A DNA stretch of 64,000 nucleotides. Source: Bugula neritina. Taxonomy: Eukaryota > Bryozoa > Gymnolaemata > Cheilostomatida > Bugulidae. The stretch spans positions 5,548,429 to 5,612,428 of the forward strand of contig OZ037769.1 in NCBI GenBank assembly GCA_964035545.1, written 5' to 3'. A model generated the notes under the pieces. That model ran no database searches, was not told the DNA's origin, and saw nothing but the letters and a program-made list of their open reading frames with translations. Both the position numbers and the translations under genes were made by a program. Within the stretch, counting starts at the first letter, position 1, and each line of letters opens with the position of its first letter. Of this stretch, positions 28,001 to 41,500 are shown piece after piece.

Positions 28001-30298
28001 CGAGGCCGCCTGCAGTTCAGTCACCTTGTTGTTGACTGATGAGAGCTCTCTGAAAAAAGAGTACAAATCACAAAACTCTCGCCAAATATTAAAGTATTGA
28101 AACAAGTGTTTGCATTAATATTGTAGCCCGAGAAAGGAGTAGTAGCAGAGTAAATTGAAGTTATCTCTCCTTTCTATATTTTTAGAAACTCATTAATTAC
28201 AACCAATGGTTTAAGTTAGGGGGCACACAGGGGTATGTCTACCATTATTATCAAACTTTGATCACTGTTTATAACTAATACAATATTTTAGTCACCATAA
28301 AAATATATTGTCTGGGAAGTTAAGCATGTTTAATGAAATATCATTCAGCATTAGAAAATTTGTTCATGAGATATTCATAAACTCATGCAAGTTTATAGTC
28401 ACTATCCCTGTGAGAAACCTCTGATGGAAAGGGTCTTTGAAACCGGATTAAAGACATATTTATATGTGGCACAGGAGTAATTCTGACTGAATGCTCTTCC
28501 TAAAATCACCAATGGCCATTACTGGAGTTTGAACTCATGACTTCGTGTTTACTAATCCAACGCTCTAGCCCCTAGATCACAGCTGACCCTGTCCATGAGA
28601 CATGTATAGGCCTACCCTCACTTATTGAAAAGTTCAGACTTCAGTAGTTAATATTTCCATACTACAGATCCAACATATTTGAATATCAGCTATTGCATCA
28701 ACACTTATAGTGCTCATGCTCATTACGATTGAGAACCAGCATATACTAACTCAGATGAATTTTCCTTGAGTTGGTTGTGCTCAGTTACCAATTTGGAATG
28801 CCTGTCTTGCAAGTCCGTATGGTCAGCTACAACAGAGGAATAACTATTACAAGTGTATACAATCTCTCACAAGTAAATGACATACCCTTGACAGTTTTAT
28901 AATCAAACACTGCCACTGCATACAGCAAAAATAGTATACAAGCACTTCACTGTTTATAAAACCACACAGACAAACAATACACACTGAATAAATCCTGGTG
29001 TAAATGTAGCTGAGTGGAGATAATAAATGTAATACAATACAGTGAATACTTGACAGGAAGAGACCATTGTCGAATGTAGTACGTGCTACTAGTGAATTCA
29101 GCACCACGCCTACTATTATAAGCACATATGATAATCTGTGTGAGGAGAAGGTATAAGTGTTTTACAAACAATGATAAACAATACAACTAGAGTTACTGTG
29201 GATGGCAGATTATATTGTTCACTAGTTTGTAGAGTTAGACAGTCATACTACAACCGCATTAAATGCCAATAATACAACACTTGAACAGCAAACTTTAAGC
29301 CAATCTAGAGTTTTTACACAAGTACAGGCATAGACATTTAAGCAAATTTAGCTGTAATTAGTTTAGAGGTCAATGAACTAAAATCATATTATTTTACTTC
29401 AACTCAATGAGGTCTCCGCTGAATTAGAACTTGAAGATTCTGTAGACAATTTAGCTTTATAGGTCAGCAGTCTTCAGCATAGAATTCTAGTATTTATATC
29501 AACAAACTCTACAAAGGTCTAATAAATAATTTAAAATCTCTACCTCCTGGTGAATATTTGAATACAGGTAATACACACGAGGTGAAACAACCCCAGACAC
29601 CTAACTACTACTCCATAACACTTCAAACCTCACCTTTTAGATGGTCTAGCTCATTTTTCACACCATCCATTAGTTCACTTTGTTGCTTCTATAAACAAAC
29701 CACATGTTGTACAGCAAAAAACTTAACAATAGATAACATTAATTCAAATAATGATGTTAGCTATTAAAAACAGTTAGAACGAATTGAAACTAAAAGCAAC
29801 TAAACAAATGTTTTGAAAACAGGCAACAACTCATCGCAGCCAATGCAAGGGAAAAGCCCATAAAGCTACAGTCAGGGTAGTAACTGGTTGTCAGCTATTA
29901 TTTCTATTAAATCTAGATTTGGGTAACTATATTATGAATTTGTTTATACTTGTTGAACCAATTGTCACAGTAAACATCAGTTAACACACCTCCTTCTCTT
30001 CTACAGTCTTTTTGTGTTGCTCAAATTCATTTCCCAATTGAGTCAATTTAGTTTTCAGATCGTTTTCCTCGGCCATTTTCTCTTTTATTCGCAATTCTGA
30101 ATCTTTCAGGTCATGATCTATTTTCTGTCTTAAATTGTTTGCTTGTGCTACGCTTTCTAAGAGTTCTCTATTTAACCTGCTAGTCCTCCAGTAATTGAAA
30201 CTTAAGATCACAACAACCACAAGTAATCCAGGAATAAGGAATGGTGGAGTTTTGCTGAATCTGTTTCCATTCCGAGGAGATGGGCCAGACATTTTCAT
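22003..30298 (-). CDS. GOLM1/GOLM2 (CASC4) family Golgi type II membrane protein
   Basis: Exons on the minus strand: 29990-30298, 29634-29688, 28751-28826, 27978-28049, 27545-27655, 27264-27342, 26566-26637, 25174-25414, 24768-24875, 24421-24579, 23091-23204, 22367-22485 and 22003-22053. They give 521 residues with consistent phases. The N-terminus (PRNGNRFSKTPPFLIPG, then LLVVVVILSFNYW) has a short basic cytosolic end and one signal-anchor at about residues 18-38. It is very like the KSPP...FNYW start of human GOLM1 and GOLM2. A coiled coil follows (about 40-230), then a low-complexity acidic lumenal tail (DDNEEDIGDEMKDDE near 467-480) ending KITDKEDS. In the family this is a cis-Golgi protein with a possible role in cargo sorting. 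Exon 8 encodes an imperfect Gly/Ala/Pro-rich repeat. Another ATG lies two codons downstream of the chosen one. Paralogue identity is uncertain, hence no symbol. Confidence 0.85.
23268..23505. repeat. 43-bp minisatellite in GOLM intron
   Basis: About six copies of a 43-bp unit containing ATACCATAAGCTTTACAACT and TATCAGGTTCACTACTATAT. It is 64 bp from the exon 11 acceptor (23205). An open frame through it is only a product of the period. Confidence 0.9.
24975..25095. repeat. about 32-bp tandem repeat in GOLM intron
   Basis: Roughly four imperfect copies of a unit containing GTAACCTTACAATAACATA and CACCAGC. About 80 bases inside the intron after the exon 8 donor (25173). Confidence 0.75.
25735..26015. 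repeat. about 46-bp minisatellite in GOLM intron
   Basis: About six copies of a unit made of AATATTAACTATTAGTA, a variable AGGATTAGTAATAACTAGCA and a CTGATTCAC block, in the intron between exons 7 and 8. Unit variants alternate (AAGGATTAG, ATGAATTGG), suggesting a higher-order dimer. Confidence 0.85.
26790..26992. mobile_element. MITE with pogo/Tigger-like ends
   Basis: A 203-bp element with terminal inverted repeats: CAGTGCTCCCTCCATATC on the left and its near-complement GGATATAGAGGGAGCACTG on the right. TA (26788-26789) is on the left; the right flank is CA, probably a decayed TA duplication. CAGT-type ends plus TA target point to the Tc1/mariner-pogo group (inference). No transposase frame. 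It sits in the GOLM intron between exons 6 and 7. Its interior shares two blocks with 40480-40560. Confidence 0.8.
28375..28593 (-). mobile_element. tRNA-derived SINE, copy B
   Basis: On the minus strand it follows copy A throughout: CAGCTGTGATCTAGGGGCTA head, a decayed B box (GAGTTCAAACTCC), GGCCATTGGTGATTTTAGGA, AAGAGCATTCAGTCAGAATT, the CATCAGAGGTTTCTCAC block and TATAAACTTGCATGAGTTT at the end. It lies in GOLM intron 3 in the gene's sense. Confidence 0.88.
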
Positions 30299-30317
30299 AA
30301 CGTCAAATTGAACTCAG

Positions 30318-32510
30318 CTGAAATTATGGGTAAAAAATATTCATCAACAAAAACTCAATCATATAATAGCTTTACAAAATAGCTTATACAAGGCCATATA
30401 GCACTCTTGAAATTTAGTCTTCTTTTAAATTTTACTTCTACTAAATGTAATAGCTTCAAAAGCAAGTACTTTTAAATTAGTACACAATTGTGCCAATGAG
30501 TAGCTAAGTCAATTAAACAACATGACATGGAATACTTTTTAAATACAAATCACAGCGGCACTCGTACTCTGAAACTTCTTTCTTAAGCTGGATTACTGCC
30601 AGTACAATATTAATCTTCAGGGTCATTAGTTTAAATTAGCAACTCAAATCACAATTATCTGATTATAGGGTGATGATAGAAGTATTAGTATTACATTTAG
30701 TTTTACTGTACCACTATGACGATCACTACTAATACTATCAGTGTATCATTATCAGTATGATATTGAATATGTCAGATTATCATACTCAGTCATATTCACT
30801 TACAGTTACAGTTACTGATATTCATACACTAAAACTTACAGTCACATTCATACTAATAGTAATAGTAATACTCTCACTCTGAATGTACCTCGCATCTTCA
30901 TCTTGATCTATACTCATACTTATAGTTATACTCAATAAATTATAGCTATATACTGATACAGTACGACTAACAGTAACAGACTATGAGTATCACTATCACT
31001 GATACTCATACTCATAGTCTCAGTCTGTTACTGTTAGACTTAGTGTTAGTCATACTGAATATGAATATCTATTCATTTTAATTTTCAATAGGAGTATGAA
31101 ACGCTTAAAACTAAAATGAAGTTTTCAATTATGATTATTGCATTCGATGTTGGTAAAAACTATGAAAGAAATTAGTTTTACTTTCACCACAAAGCCAAGC
31201 TAGGCAATAAAAGTTTATTCGCGTCACTGAAAGTGAATACAAATATTTCGTTTCGCTGGTACACTTATTCGCCAAGTTTCTATTTGGCTGTTGCGGCTTG
31301 TTTGCAGCCAAAAAACTAGAATGTGGATAGCAACGTTAGACTGGGTAACCTGTTGCCCCGTGCTACTTTGCTGAAAGGTTTAGGAGGCTTTGCTTTAATA
31401 ACTGGCTCGGAATGCAATGTTGGGATTTCAACGTTTCCATTTTAGACGCATATAATACATGGTCAGACAACTCCTTACTCATCTAATGAATTATGGTACG
31501 ACATAATATACATTACATCCAATGTACATACACGTATTATAACGTTATGATGAGAGATTCGGTTTCATACCAAACATGATCTGTAAAGGAAATACATGGA
31601 ATACATCAACATTTTAAATAAAATAGTTTATATATGTAGGCCTACTCAGACCTTTGATACTATAACCAGCTATATCAATTTATATGGGAGTAGCTAGGGC
31701 CTAATATCACTACACTTGCAGCAAATAAGCTATAACATATACGTTTTTTATAGATGAAAAAAGTATTAGACTCTAGAATTTGTAACATTTAGGTATAGAA
31801 ACCATAAAGTTATGACTCTAATTATGGTAATATAATTAATGCAAATATACAACCTTCAATACAGCTTCTGCTATATAAATTTGCATACAACAAATTGTCA
31901 AGTATATATATGCAAGTATAATTAGCCACTAAATTCCAAGCATATGAGAACATCAGAACAGTAAACAACAATTATTAGAGCACAAATTTATTTTATGACA
32001 TATTTTAATCAGATGTAATCATCATCATTATCAATTTGATCAAAAATTATTAAGCTACATAAAAATTGCACAATAATATAATCTGTAAGCAATGGAATGG
32101 CAATTAAAATGACAAAATTTTCCATAAGCCAGCAAAATGCAATTTCAAAAATACTCAACTGCAAAAAAATAAAAATTGAAGGCAGTAGGGCATAGGCTAT
32201 ATCTGATAATTAGTTGTTATCTGCATTACAATGATTTTAATATAAACAAACATCACAATGTGTCTAATGCATAGAGGAGCTAGTCATATATGCTGCATGT
32301 GAATCACACAACTATACAACTCAAATCACTTGCAACAGTATTATATTTGAAATCAACTATCATATCAATATCATGTAAATATATATAAATATTTATGTTG
32401 AATAAATTAATTTGAGCAATGTAGGAGTAAATGCAAACATAAATAAAGCAACAAGAAGGAACGTTACAGGCTGTAGGAAAAATAACAGAGAAAAGAAGTG
32501 GAATAGGTCA
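30318..32510. other. intergenic, GOLM 5' end to STK11IP 3' end
   Basis: Holds the presumed GOLM promoter (no TATA seen), a short-period tract with a hairpin (30690-31045) and the STK11IP 3' UTR. A TTTATT at about 31987-31992 would be AATAAA for STK11IP, some 520 bases past its stop. No supported exon. Confidence 0.5.
30690..31045. repeat. short-period tract with hairpin upstream of GOLM
   Basis: Contains TACTAATAGTAATAGTAATA and a TATGAGTATCACTATCAC series. Within it, 30967-31036 forms an imperfect inverted repeat: the left arm CTAACAGTAACAGACT plus ATGAGTAT pairs with the right arm ending AGTCTGTTACTGTTAG. Confidence 0.75.
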
Positions 32511-32514
32511 AAAA

Positions 32515-35500
32515 CTAGGACAGGAAGTTGACTTCTAGATCCACATCGTACATGTCTTTCCACGGCCCCTTCAGAGTGTCAATAAACTGCATCATGGAAG
32601 AGGGAGAAACAAACACTAGCTTGTGCGAGAATTCTAGAGATTCTTCCTCAAACCCTTGAATGTCCACCTCACATCTCTCCTTCCGCACATTCTGCATGCA
32701 GAGTTTTAATCAAATTAGAATAATACCTGCATGTTGTGTATAAAACATTTCTCTAGTCGTCACACAATAAATACGAAAGGAAGTACTTGGATACAGTGAA
32801 ACAGTTGAAAAGGTAGATATGCTAATATGGCATAGTGCCAACACAGCCTTGCTTACCAATTAGAAAGGCAGTTATAGTAAAATGGCTTCCTATTACTTTT
32901 TTCTTTGCTTAGATTACACCTGAGTTTTACACTTTCTATGATCAAAATTTAGCCAACTGCTATTTTGTAGGAGTATTTATCAGCAGAAATATATTTTAAG
33001 CTCAATTACAATCACAAACAGAAATTAACCTTGGGACAATTCTTTTAAACTACCAGGGTGAGTAGAATATAAAATTCAGATTGCTAAAACGAAAAATATT
33101 AGCCAAATACAAAGAAACAAAAAGTTAAAACAAATGTGGTGCACATAAAGTATAAACTAATCATATTTGTGAAAAGGGCAGACCAGAACACAGGCTAAAG
33201 GCTAAACTAGTACGACAGAAGATAACTCCTGAGAAATGCATTATTGCAGTTCTTTGTAGTCCAACTTTTGAAGAGAAATTCACAATAAAAATGGAAGTGG
33301 AGCTAAACTCACCAACTGCAATTATTTTAAACAAAACATTGCACACGAGTGACACAACGACATGACTTCAAAAGTGCTCTTACCAGATGAGCAATATCTC
33401 CTATGGGTATAGACATATCTAACGTAAAGTAGCTGAGTTTCTTAGGGAGGCGTTGCCGTGTGAAAGGGTAGTGGTACTTTTCTGTCAGCATATACAGAGT
33501 TGTGTCATCAGATATCAGGCTAATAGCCTCACATCCCTCCATTAAATCTGTCAAAGCAATTAGATATTAGATATAACAAAATCAAGCAAATATAACAGAT
33601 GAATTATGCTGTGGAAAAGAATTAACGGTCTCTTGCAACCTTTTTATATCACAAAAAGCTTGAAGTCACTATTAAAAAATGTGCATTAAAAATATAAATT
33701 TCATGTCATAGAAAAGCAAAAATGTGTAACGTAAATGAGGAGTTGCCGGTAGTGTTCTAGATATGGTTGTTCTCCGACCACTATGTTAACAAGAACTAGT
33801 AAGTCTCAAACTGATGCAAATAGTTAAAGCTGGCAGATGATTTATGTTCTTTAATACAAGATAATCAGGATGTCAGGAGCAAGTAACTTCTGGAAGGTAC
33901 ACAAAGCCTAACCACACATGCTGATATGCATGGATAGTTCATGCATTATGCTTAGTTTGTGTTATCCCCGCAATACCTATATTACAAGAGTCACTGGAGT
34001 CAAGCTGTTTGAATGCTGCCGTATAAGCAGCAGATATGCTCTGCCCGTCTTCAGATCGGCTGATAGAGGGAAGACACTTTCCGATGTGCTGGTAATACTC
34101 CATATTTATCTTCAGTATTGACTTCAGTTTACTGCTGCTTCCAAATGAGCTGTCACTAAAAATCCCTGTAACATGACGGAATAGCGTGCTGTAGAAGATA
34201 GTATACTATATAACCAGTACCACACTCACACTGCCACACTTGTCATTTTACCTGACAGCAGTATATAAGAGGATTTGTAATACAGGACTTTTGGTAAAAA
34301 TGGCACAGGTAATAATGGCATAAGTAATAATGAAAAGTAGGTAAAAATGGCAAAATGATGTGAAACAAACCCGCAATTCCATCACCAAACCCACAATATT
34401 GAAATTGTGTCATTTTTACCTATGCCATTTTGAAAGGTAAGGGCTCAGATAGAATAGTTCTTAGGTATTACTTTTATTTGTTTTACAGTTTAACTTTTTC
34501 ACAATTAAAGGAAATGCAAGTATGTGAGCTCTGTGACAAATGAAAGGCTAACCTAGTCTGAGGGAACTAAGTGCATTATTGTCTTACTGGGTAGAGTAAA
34601 AGTAACTATTAACTCACTGAGTATGTATAATGAATATAACTATTAACTCACTGCGTATGTATAATGAATATAACTATTAACTCACTGAGTATGTATAATG
34701 AATATAACTATTAACTCACTGAGTATGTATAATGAATATAACTATTAACTCACTGAGTATGTATAATAAATATAACTATTAACTCATTGAGTATGTATAA
34801 TAAAAGCAACTATAAACTCACTGGCTATACAAGAGTGAAGAAGTTTGCCCAGGTTAGTGTCCCGTAGCAAGATACAGTATCCTGCCTTATGAAACTCGAG
34901 CCGTATATTCTGGTGGGCAAGTCCTATCTCAATGTACAGGATCTCCGACAAAGATGTCTTCTGAATCAGTTGCATATGGGAACCAACATCTACCCTTCTA
35001 GAAATACGTAGACACAGAGTGTTCTTTGAGAGCAGTAACTACACAGTTGTGAAGTTCAATTAGTGGTTGACTATAAGAGCTATTATATGGAAATTCAGAA
35101 AACATCACAAGCCCAACCCCGAGTATACATTTTATTTAAATAGAGAAACTTTATACATTGATAGAAGCTTTGAAAATTATCTATGCAGTTTTTATATATT
35201 ACTGAGACCTTTAAAATTTGTTTTACAATAAAAAGTAGTAGTTTTAAAAATGAATTTAACCAACCACATATCAGCAGTAATATAACGTAATACTGGAAAA
35301 ATATTGTACAATATCTACCCTGTGTAGTATACATTGTAGTGTATATTACACTACACTGTGTAGAATACAGTACAATATACTGTGTAGTATACACTGCAAT
35401 ACACTGCGTAGTATACACTACAATACATTGCATAGTATACACTACAATACATTGCGTAGTATACACTACAATACATGGCGTAGTATACACTACAATACGT

Positions 35501-38500
35501 TGCGTAGTATACACTACAATACATTGCGTAGTATACACTACAATACACTGTATTGAAGATGAGTTAATACCTGTTTAGGGGAGGATGTAGTCTGAGTATA
35601 TAGAGGTGTAGGTTGGTTATTACAAGTATCCCAGCATGCTCATCTGGCTTAGTGTACTCCACATACTTACACTAGAAATAGAGTAAGTCACTTATAAATG
35701 ATATATTATTAAAAAGCAAATACACATATTCATCACACAGTAAGTAACGTATGGCTTAGCCAACAACTTTAATGAAAACAATTTTGTAAAAATAGTTTTA
35801 CATTTTTAAAACACATAGAAAACCAACAGTTAAATTGCCAGTGAAAATTAATTTGCTATAAAACTTGTCATTTATTGTGAAATGTAAACTAATTTGGGCA
35901 TTTTCTACAGTATAAACTTATTAACACAATGACGAAATTATGTTTAAATCATCTAAGAAACTGGGATACAGCAACTATGTACTTGCAGTGACTTTAAATC
36001 TGTGAAAAATAAGAAGTTTGACTACAAGATGAGGGAAGACAACTTGAAAAATTGAACAAGGATGGATAGCAATTCGATTAGACAAAACCACTGAATATAT
36101 AAAAATACCTAAACAAGATAATGTATTTTGGTAATGTTTTGTGCACACATTAAATAAATTTGATTTAATCTGCTTAAACTGCTATTAAACCCAAGTTAAA
36201 AATAACTTAATAACAATATTCATAATTTCATAAATATGATGATAAAATAAACAACAACTTTACACACATACCCTGACTACACACTTGGGTTGTTCGCCAT
36301 CTTGAAAGTATGTAACTGTGAGGTGAAGCTGGAGTCGGTGATCAATGTAGCTTAGGTTTGTAGGATCAAACTTATAGCTGCTAAGGGGATCTACCACATA
36401 TGTAGGTAACGGCCCGACTTGTTCGTCGTGTGTCTGAGAATCACTCAATACAGATTCTTCTCCCTCAACACTGTGATAGCTGCAATATAATGCCAAATAG
36501 CAAAGAGCAACAACAAAAATTATTATCAACATGTCAAGAAAATAGAGAGTACAATCTTCATAATAACAAAACATATCTTAAAATAATTCATCAGTCGCCA
36601 AAATTCTCAGACAAGTCTGCAGTTTTAAAAGCACCCATTTTTACAAAATTCATTTAATTGAGCTATTTTAATTTATCTGAAACAGTATAAAGGAAAATCA
36701 CATAATGAACAAATTATTAAAAATTATAGAAAATTATTAAAAATTCGCCTAATCTAGAGATTTCAACTTCATCTTATTGAAATAATACAAATAAAAATTA
36801 CAAAACAAAGGAATTAATATGTGAAATCAACATTTTTGAAAACTAAATAATATATTTCCAATGTCAAGAAGCTTACATAGAAAAATGTAAACTCAATATT
36901 AGAACAGCTAATCACATGATGATATCAGTCTGGTGACTAAACTCAAAAGTATAGTTTCATGAACTGAGTTAATACAAAACACTTTACGGAAACACCTCCC
37001 CCCATTTACAAGCTCAAGCAAATAGAAAACAAATAGAAATTGATTAGAGAGTAATAGTTTGCATGATATAGTAGATTGGGTGACTATTTAATTAGTAACA
37101 CAAGAAACTCCCCACCGGTTGCTTAGCAACAATACTTCAGATACACAGAAAGAGCTGCCAACCTTAATGCGCTGTCAGGAGTCTCAGAGAGTGGCGGTGT
37201 TTCAGCAGCTTTCTCCTCAATCTCCACATCACCGCCCTCGCTTAGTTCCAATTCTTTGCTGGGAACTTGACTCCTAGCTTCAGGCTCAATACTGTCAGGA
37301 TTATCACGGGTGGGGGAGATAGCGGAGTCCCCCTCATCCAGTAGGGACAAGTAAAGACTGTTGCTTGAAGAACTAAAGTGAGGGAATGTGGATCTGATAT
37401 TTAGTAGCAATTAACAATATGCTCATATTAGAAACTTCATGCGACGGTAAAATTTTATGTGCCATAAGTTTTGTGAGTCAGTTATTCCTTATAAAAAGAT
37501 ATATTTTATCTAATAACTGTGTGAAATGACACACACTGTCCAGGACACCGAGTTTTGAACAGTTTTAAGCAACATTATGATTTCTATAAACACTTTTTCT
37601 GCAAAAATTCAGAAAAAATACTTTGAGTCATAAAAATACATGGCAACAAATATTCTGAAGACAACTAGTTAGCCATCACGCATAGATAATTTTGCAACTC
37701 TTAAAGATTGTAGAAGTTATTCATAGAAACGATTTTTACACTCAAATTGTGCAAACATCAAACCACTGACTTTATTTTTCACTGAACAATTTACTGTCTT
37801 AAGCTAAACAGCAGGTACGCACCTTGTATTAAGAGAATCAGTTTTTTTGTTTTTAGCATTGGGTTTGGTCATTAGAAAAGAAGAAGACGGGCTGGTGCCT
37901 TGAGACCCGTAAGGTGTACTGTGAGTGTGCTGAGCAGCACTAACTTCTATCACCATATCACTACCGCAGTGAATGCATGCTATACCCACACCTATAGACA
38001 AAATACTAGCTGTTACTACAAAGAGACTTACATACACCCAATTAAAACACACAGTCAACAACAACCTACACATGATATTGTATAGCTACAACTACAAAGT
38101 ACCATTTACAGCATTACCTGTGCACACGGAACTATAGAATGTTGTAATTAGAATAGTTTTAAAGATAATTTTCAATATTTCCCAAGACTAAATAACTTAT
38201 AAGATGTGATATTCAAGATCCGAAATTAAAACCATTTTAGACTCTGATTTGCAAGTTGGTTTAAATAAGCAAAACTGCAAACTATTAAATAACGTAAAAA
38301 CCAATCAGGGGACATTCAAATTGATATTCTATACTTACGCCTTTTAGTAACACTCTTTTGGAGAAATTGTTTGCCACATTTCAAACACTAAAAAATGAAT
38401 ATGAAAGTTACACCTTTAGAGCTTGTTGAATTCGTGTTTGCTAATTCTAAGATGTATAAGGTAGACAGTGGCACCCATTAATGGATTAAATCAAATTTAT

Positions 38501-41500
38501 AAATGATGGCTCCAGCTTATTGTTGTCTACATTTGTCTATCATTGACAAGTACAGCAGTTCTATTTTCACAACATTGCTTTTAATTTCCCAGTTTAATAA
38601 TTATGAGAAAACATTGTTGTATATCGTAGAAATCAAAGTTAGAAAAACAAATTGCTACTCTGTAACTAGAATGGCGCGTGACAAGAAAGAGAAAGAGTAA
38701 CTCAAAATGTATTTTAATTATTAGTAACAATGTTGTTCTATTTGCTAGACACACTACTTATTTACTAGTTTAGTCCATTCTATCAGGCGTAAATATTACA
38801 TATATAACTTGTAACATAATTATTTTACTTTTGTATGTTTAATTTATTTAACATAGAAATAATTTAGATCAAAATAAACGTGATGAACTTATCTAAAAGG
38901 TTAGCACAGAGTAGTAAATAAAAACATAAACAAACAACAACAAAATTGTTGACAAAATGACTATTGAGAAATGTTCAACTGTATAAAATGATACAATTTT
39001 TGAATCCATGAGCCTAAAGATTTTAGCTCTCTGGATTTGGCACAATTTATACAAATACATTGAAGTTGTCTTTCTCACCTCCATCGTATCCGCAGATTTT
39101 CTCCGAGACTGAGTTTTAGCAACTTCAGGCTGGAGGATGTCCATGAGTCTCATGGAATCAGACAGGTCCTCCATGACGTAACACCTTTCTCGTCTATCCT
39201 TCCGGAAGTAATTCAACTTACACTTCACCATGTGTTTCCCTTCCTTTACGAGTGAAACATGCATAACTATTTCAACAAAACAGGTTTCCAGTTCATAATA
39301 AGCCAATACCACAGCTCTATTTTTAGTTAGATGACTAATAAAAGCTTGAAAAGAACTTTATCGTGGCAAACATAACATTTACACCATACTTGATGACTAA
39401 CAATAAAAATGGCGGCATTCCGGTAAACAGAAAAATACTATACACAATAATTAACTATGAAAGTGTAAAACTAAGAAATATACATCTCCTTGTGGTACAA
39501 GCAGTCAAACACACCCGAAACAATATTAAACTCAGTCTAGAACCGCGTAACCATTATACTAACAGTGGTAGTCTCCATGGTTACACAAAGAAACATACCA
39601 ACTAGCTCAGAACCTAGTCTAATTCAAATGTAGCAGGTCTTACCACTTCTACCGACTGCACATCTCTTAGAGCAGAGAGGTCTAACATTTCCGTAATGAC
39701 ACCCTCAATGTTCTTCTCAATAATCTTCTCGCTGGTGACGTTGATGAGGAACTCCTCTGAGTAGAGATCATTGTGTCTGACTATGAATGGGTCATGTTCT
39801 AGGAACTCTTCTCCATCTTCAGTAACTATAGCAACATGTATATACTGAGTAACTATAGCAACACGTATACACCGACTGTTTAGGTTGAGATGCAACTATA
39901 TCCACGCAGACAGACAGACAGACACACAGAAAGACATACAGAAAGACACACAGACAGACACACACAAGTAGTTGTTGCATAAAATATTCAGTTTTTTCAA
40001 AGATGCTATAAACAAAATGTTTGACCTTGCACCGATGATGTTTACCATTTCTTAAAATAATTATTACTAGGCGACTCCTAAAATACTTACCATGCAGGTC
40101 GGGAATATCTGTGCTGAAAGTAGATTCGTTATCTGTGCCATGACTAGATGTTGCAGTGCTGATAGCCTGCTCATCATCTTCAACACTGCCATACTTGCTT
40201 TCTGCACCTTCCTCAGCACCCTCTGCACCGTCTCGTGGAGTCAGATAGCTGCTCTCACTCATAATACTACCATACTGGCTGTTCGGCTCACTAGGCTTGC
40301 TTTCTGCCACGCTCTTGTCCACGGCTGACTCACTTTCACTTGATGGCGTCGGACTTGCTTTATCAGCCATCGGAGCTAAGAGCACGCAAATGCTTGTTTA
40401 TTATTTTACAAGCCAGTAACCTATTTTTTGATAAACTACTGGTTATCCATAAATTATGTAAAAGTGAGTGCCCCTTTCGTAACTCACGGATCCCGTTCTC
40501 ATAAAATTCCATAAGTCATGAGAAGGGCTTGGACCCTGTTTTGTGGCTGAAACACCATTGAAAATCTATGACATAAGGGTTTTTCCGCCAACTCCACATT
40601 TTCAGTAAATAACACTGCCATTGTTGGGGAAGCTATTTCTTGTATAACCGATGGATGTGAAATGTGTTGTTTTGATAGTAAGCGGACTAAAGGTCAAATG
40701 CAATTGTGTATAAATTGACAAGTTTAGACTAAATGGCCAGAAGTAATTTAATAGCCTGCATGTGTATATACGCTTATGTATGCGTGTATAGGAACAAAAT
40801 GGTCAAATTTACTCGATCCCGGGAGTTAAATCTAGTATTCTACTACGTCACGAATCGAGGTTTCAAGACCCGTAGTTTAGTGACATACAGAAAGAGCATT
40901 GTAATTATCATAGGGTCACTGCAACATTACTTGCTCCATGCATAATGTTTTGTGAACCACCTACTAATACTGAATGGCCAACAACATAAAGATGGTTATT
41001 TTACTTGACATACCCGAGTGTTTTCTGGTAGTCTCCGGTGTTCCAGCTTGGTAACTACTAAAACTCTGGAGCCAGGAGTCACCAAATTCCTCCCTAAGAG
41101 TTTCAATTCTGTTCTTTGTGACACTTATATTGCCGTACCCACACGGAGAGCTGCTGTGGTCTACAATATTGACGGTGCCCACGCCATTGATCTCGTCTGT
41201 GAAAACCAGAACCCATTGATAGACTATTCAAGATGTCTGCAGCACACTACCGAAAACTCTGTTTAGATTAAAAAGTATATAATATGGAAAAAATTTGTTT
41301 CAGGTAGTTTGAACTTTACTGCTTGGAAAAAACGCCAGATATGTATGTTTCTAGTCACGTGAAGTTGTTATAAATTAGGAAGAACACTTTGCATGCTGAA
41401 AGGAGCCGCGACATCATTTATCATTCATAGGTGTCACCAGACAACTCCAATTCTACTCTGCTGGCTTATTATAAAGCCTTGTGAATTATACATAAAGATG

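Noticed and set aside
35095-35538. 147-residue frame on the minus strand and a 79-residue one on the plus strand
   Set aside because: Both run through the 24-bp minisatellite, whose length is a multiple of three; repeated VVYTTQCI peptides are artefacts.
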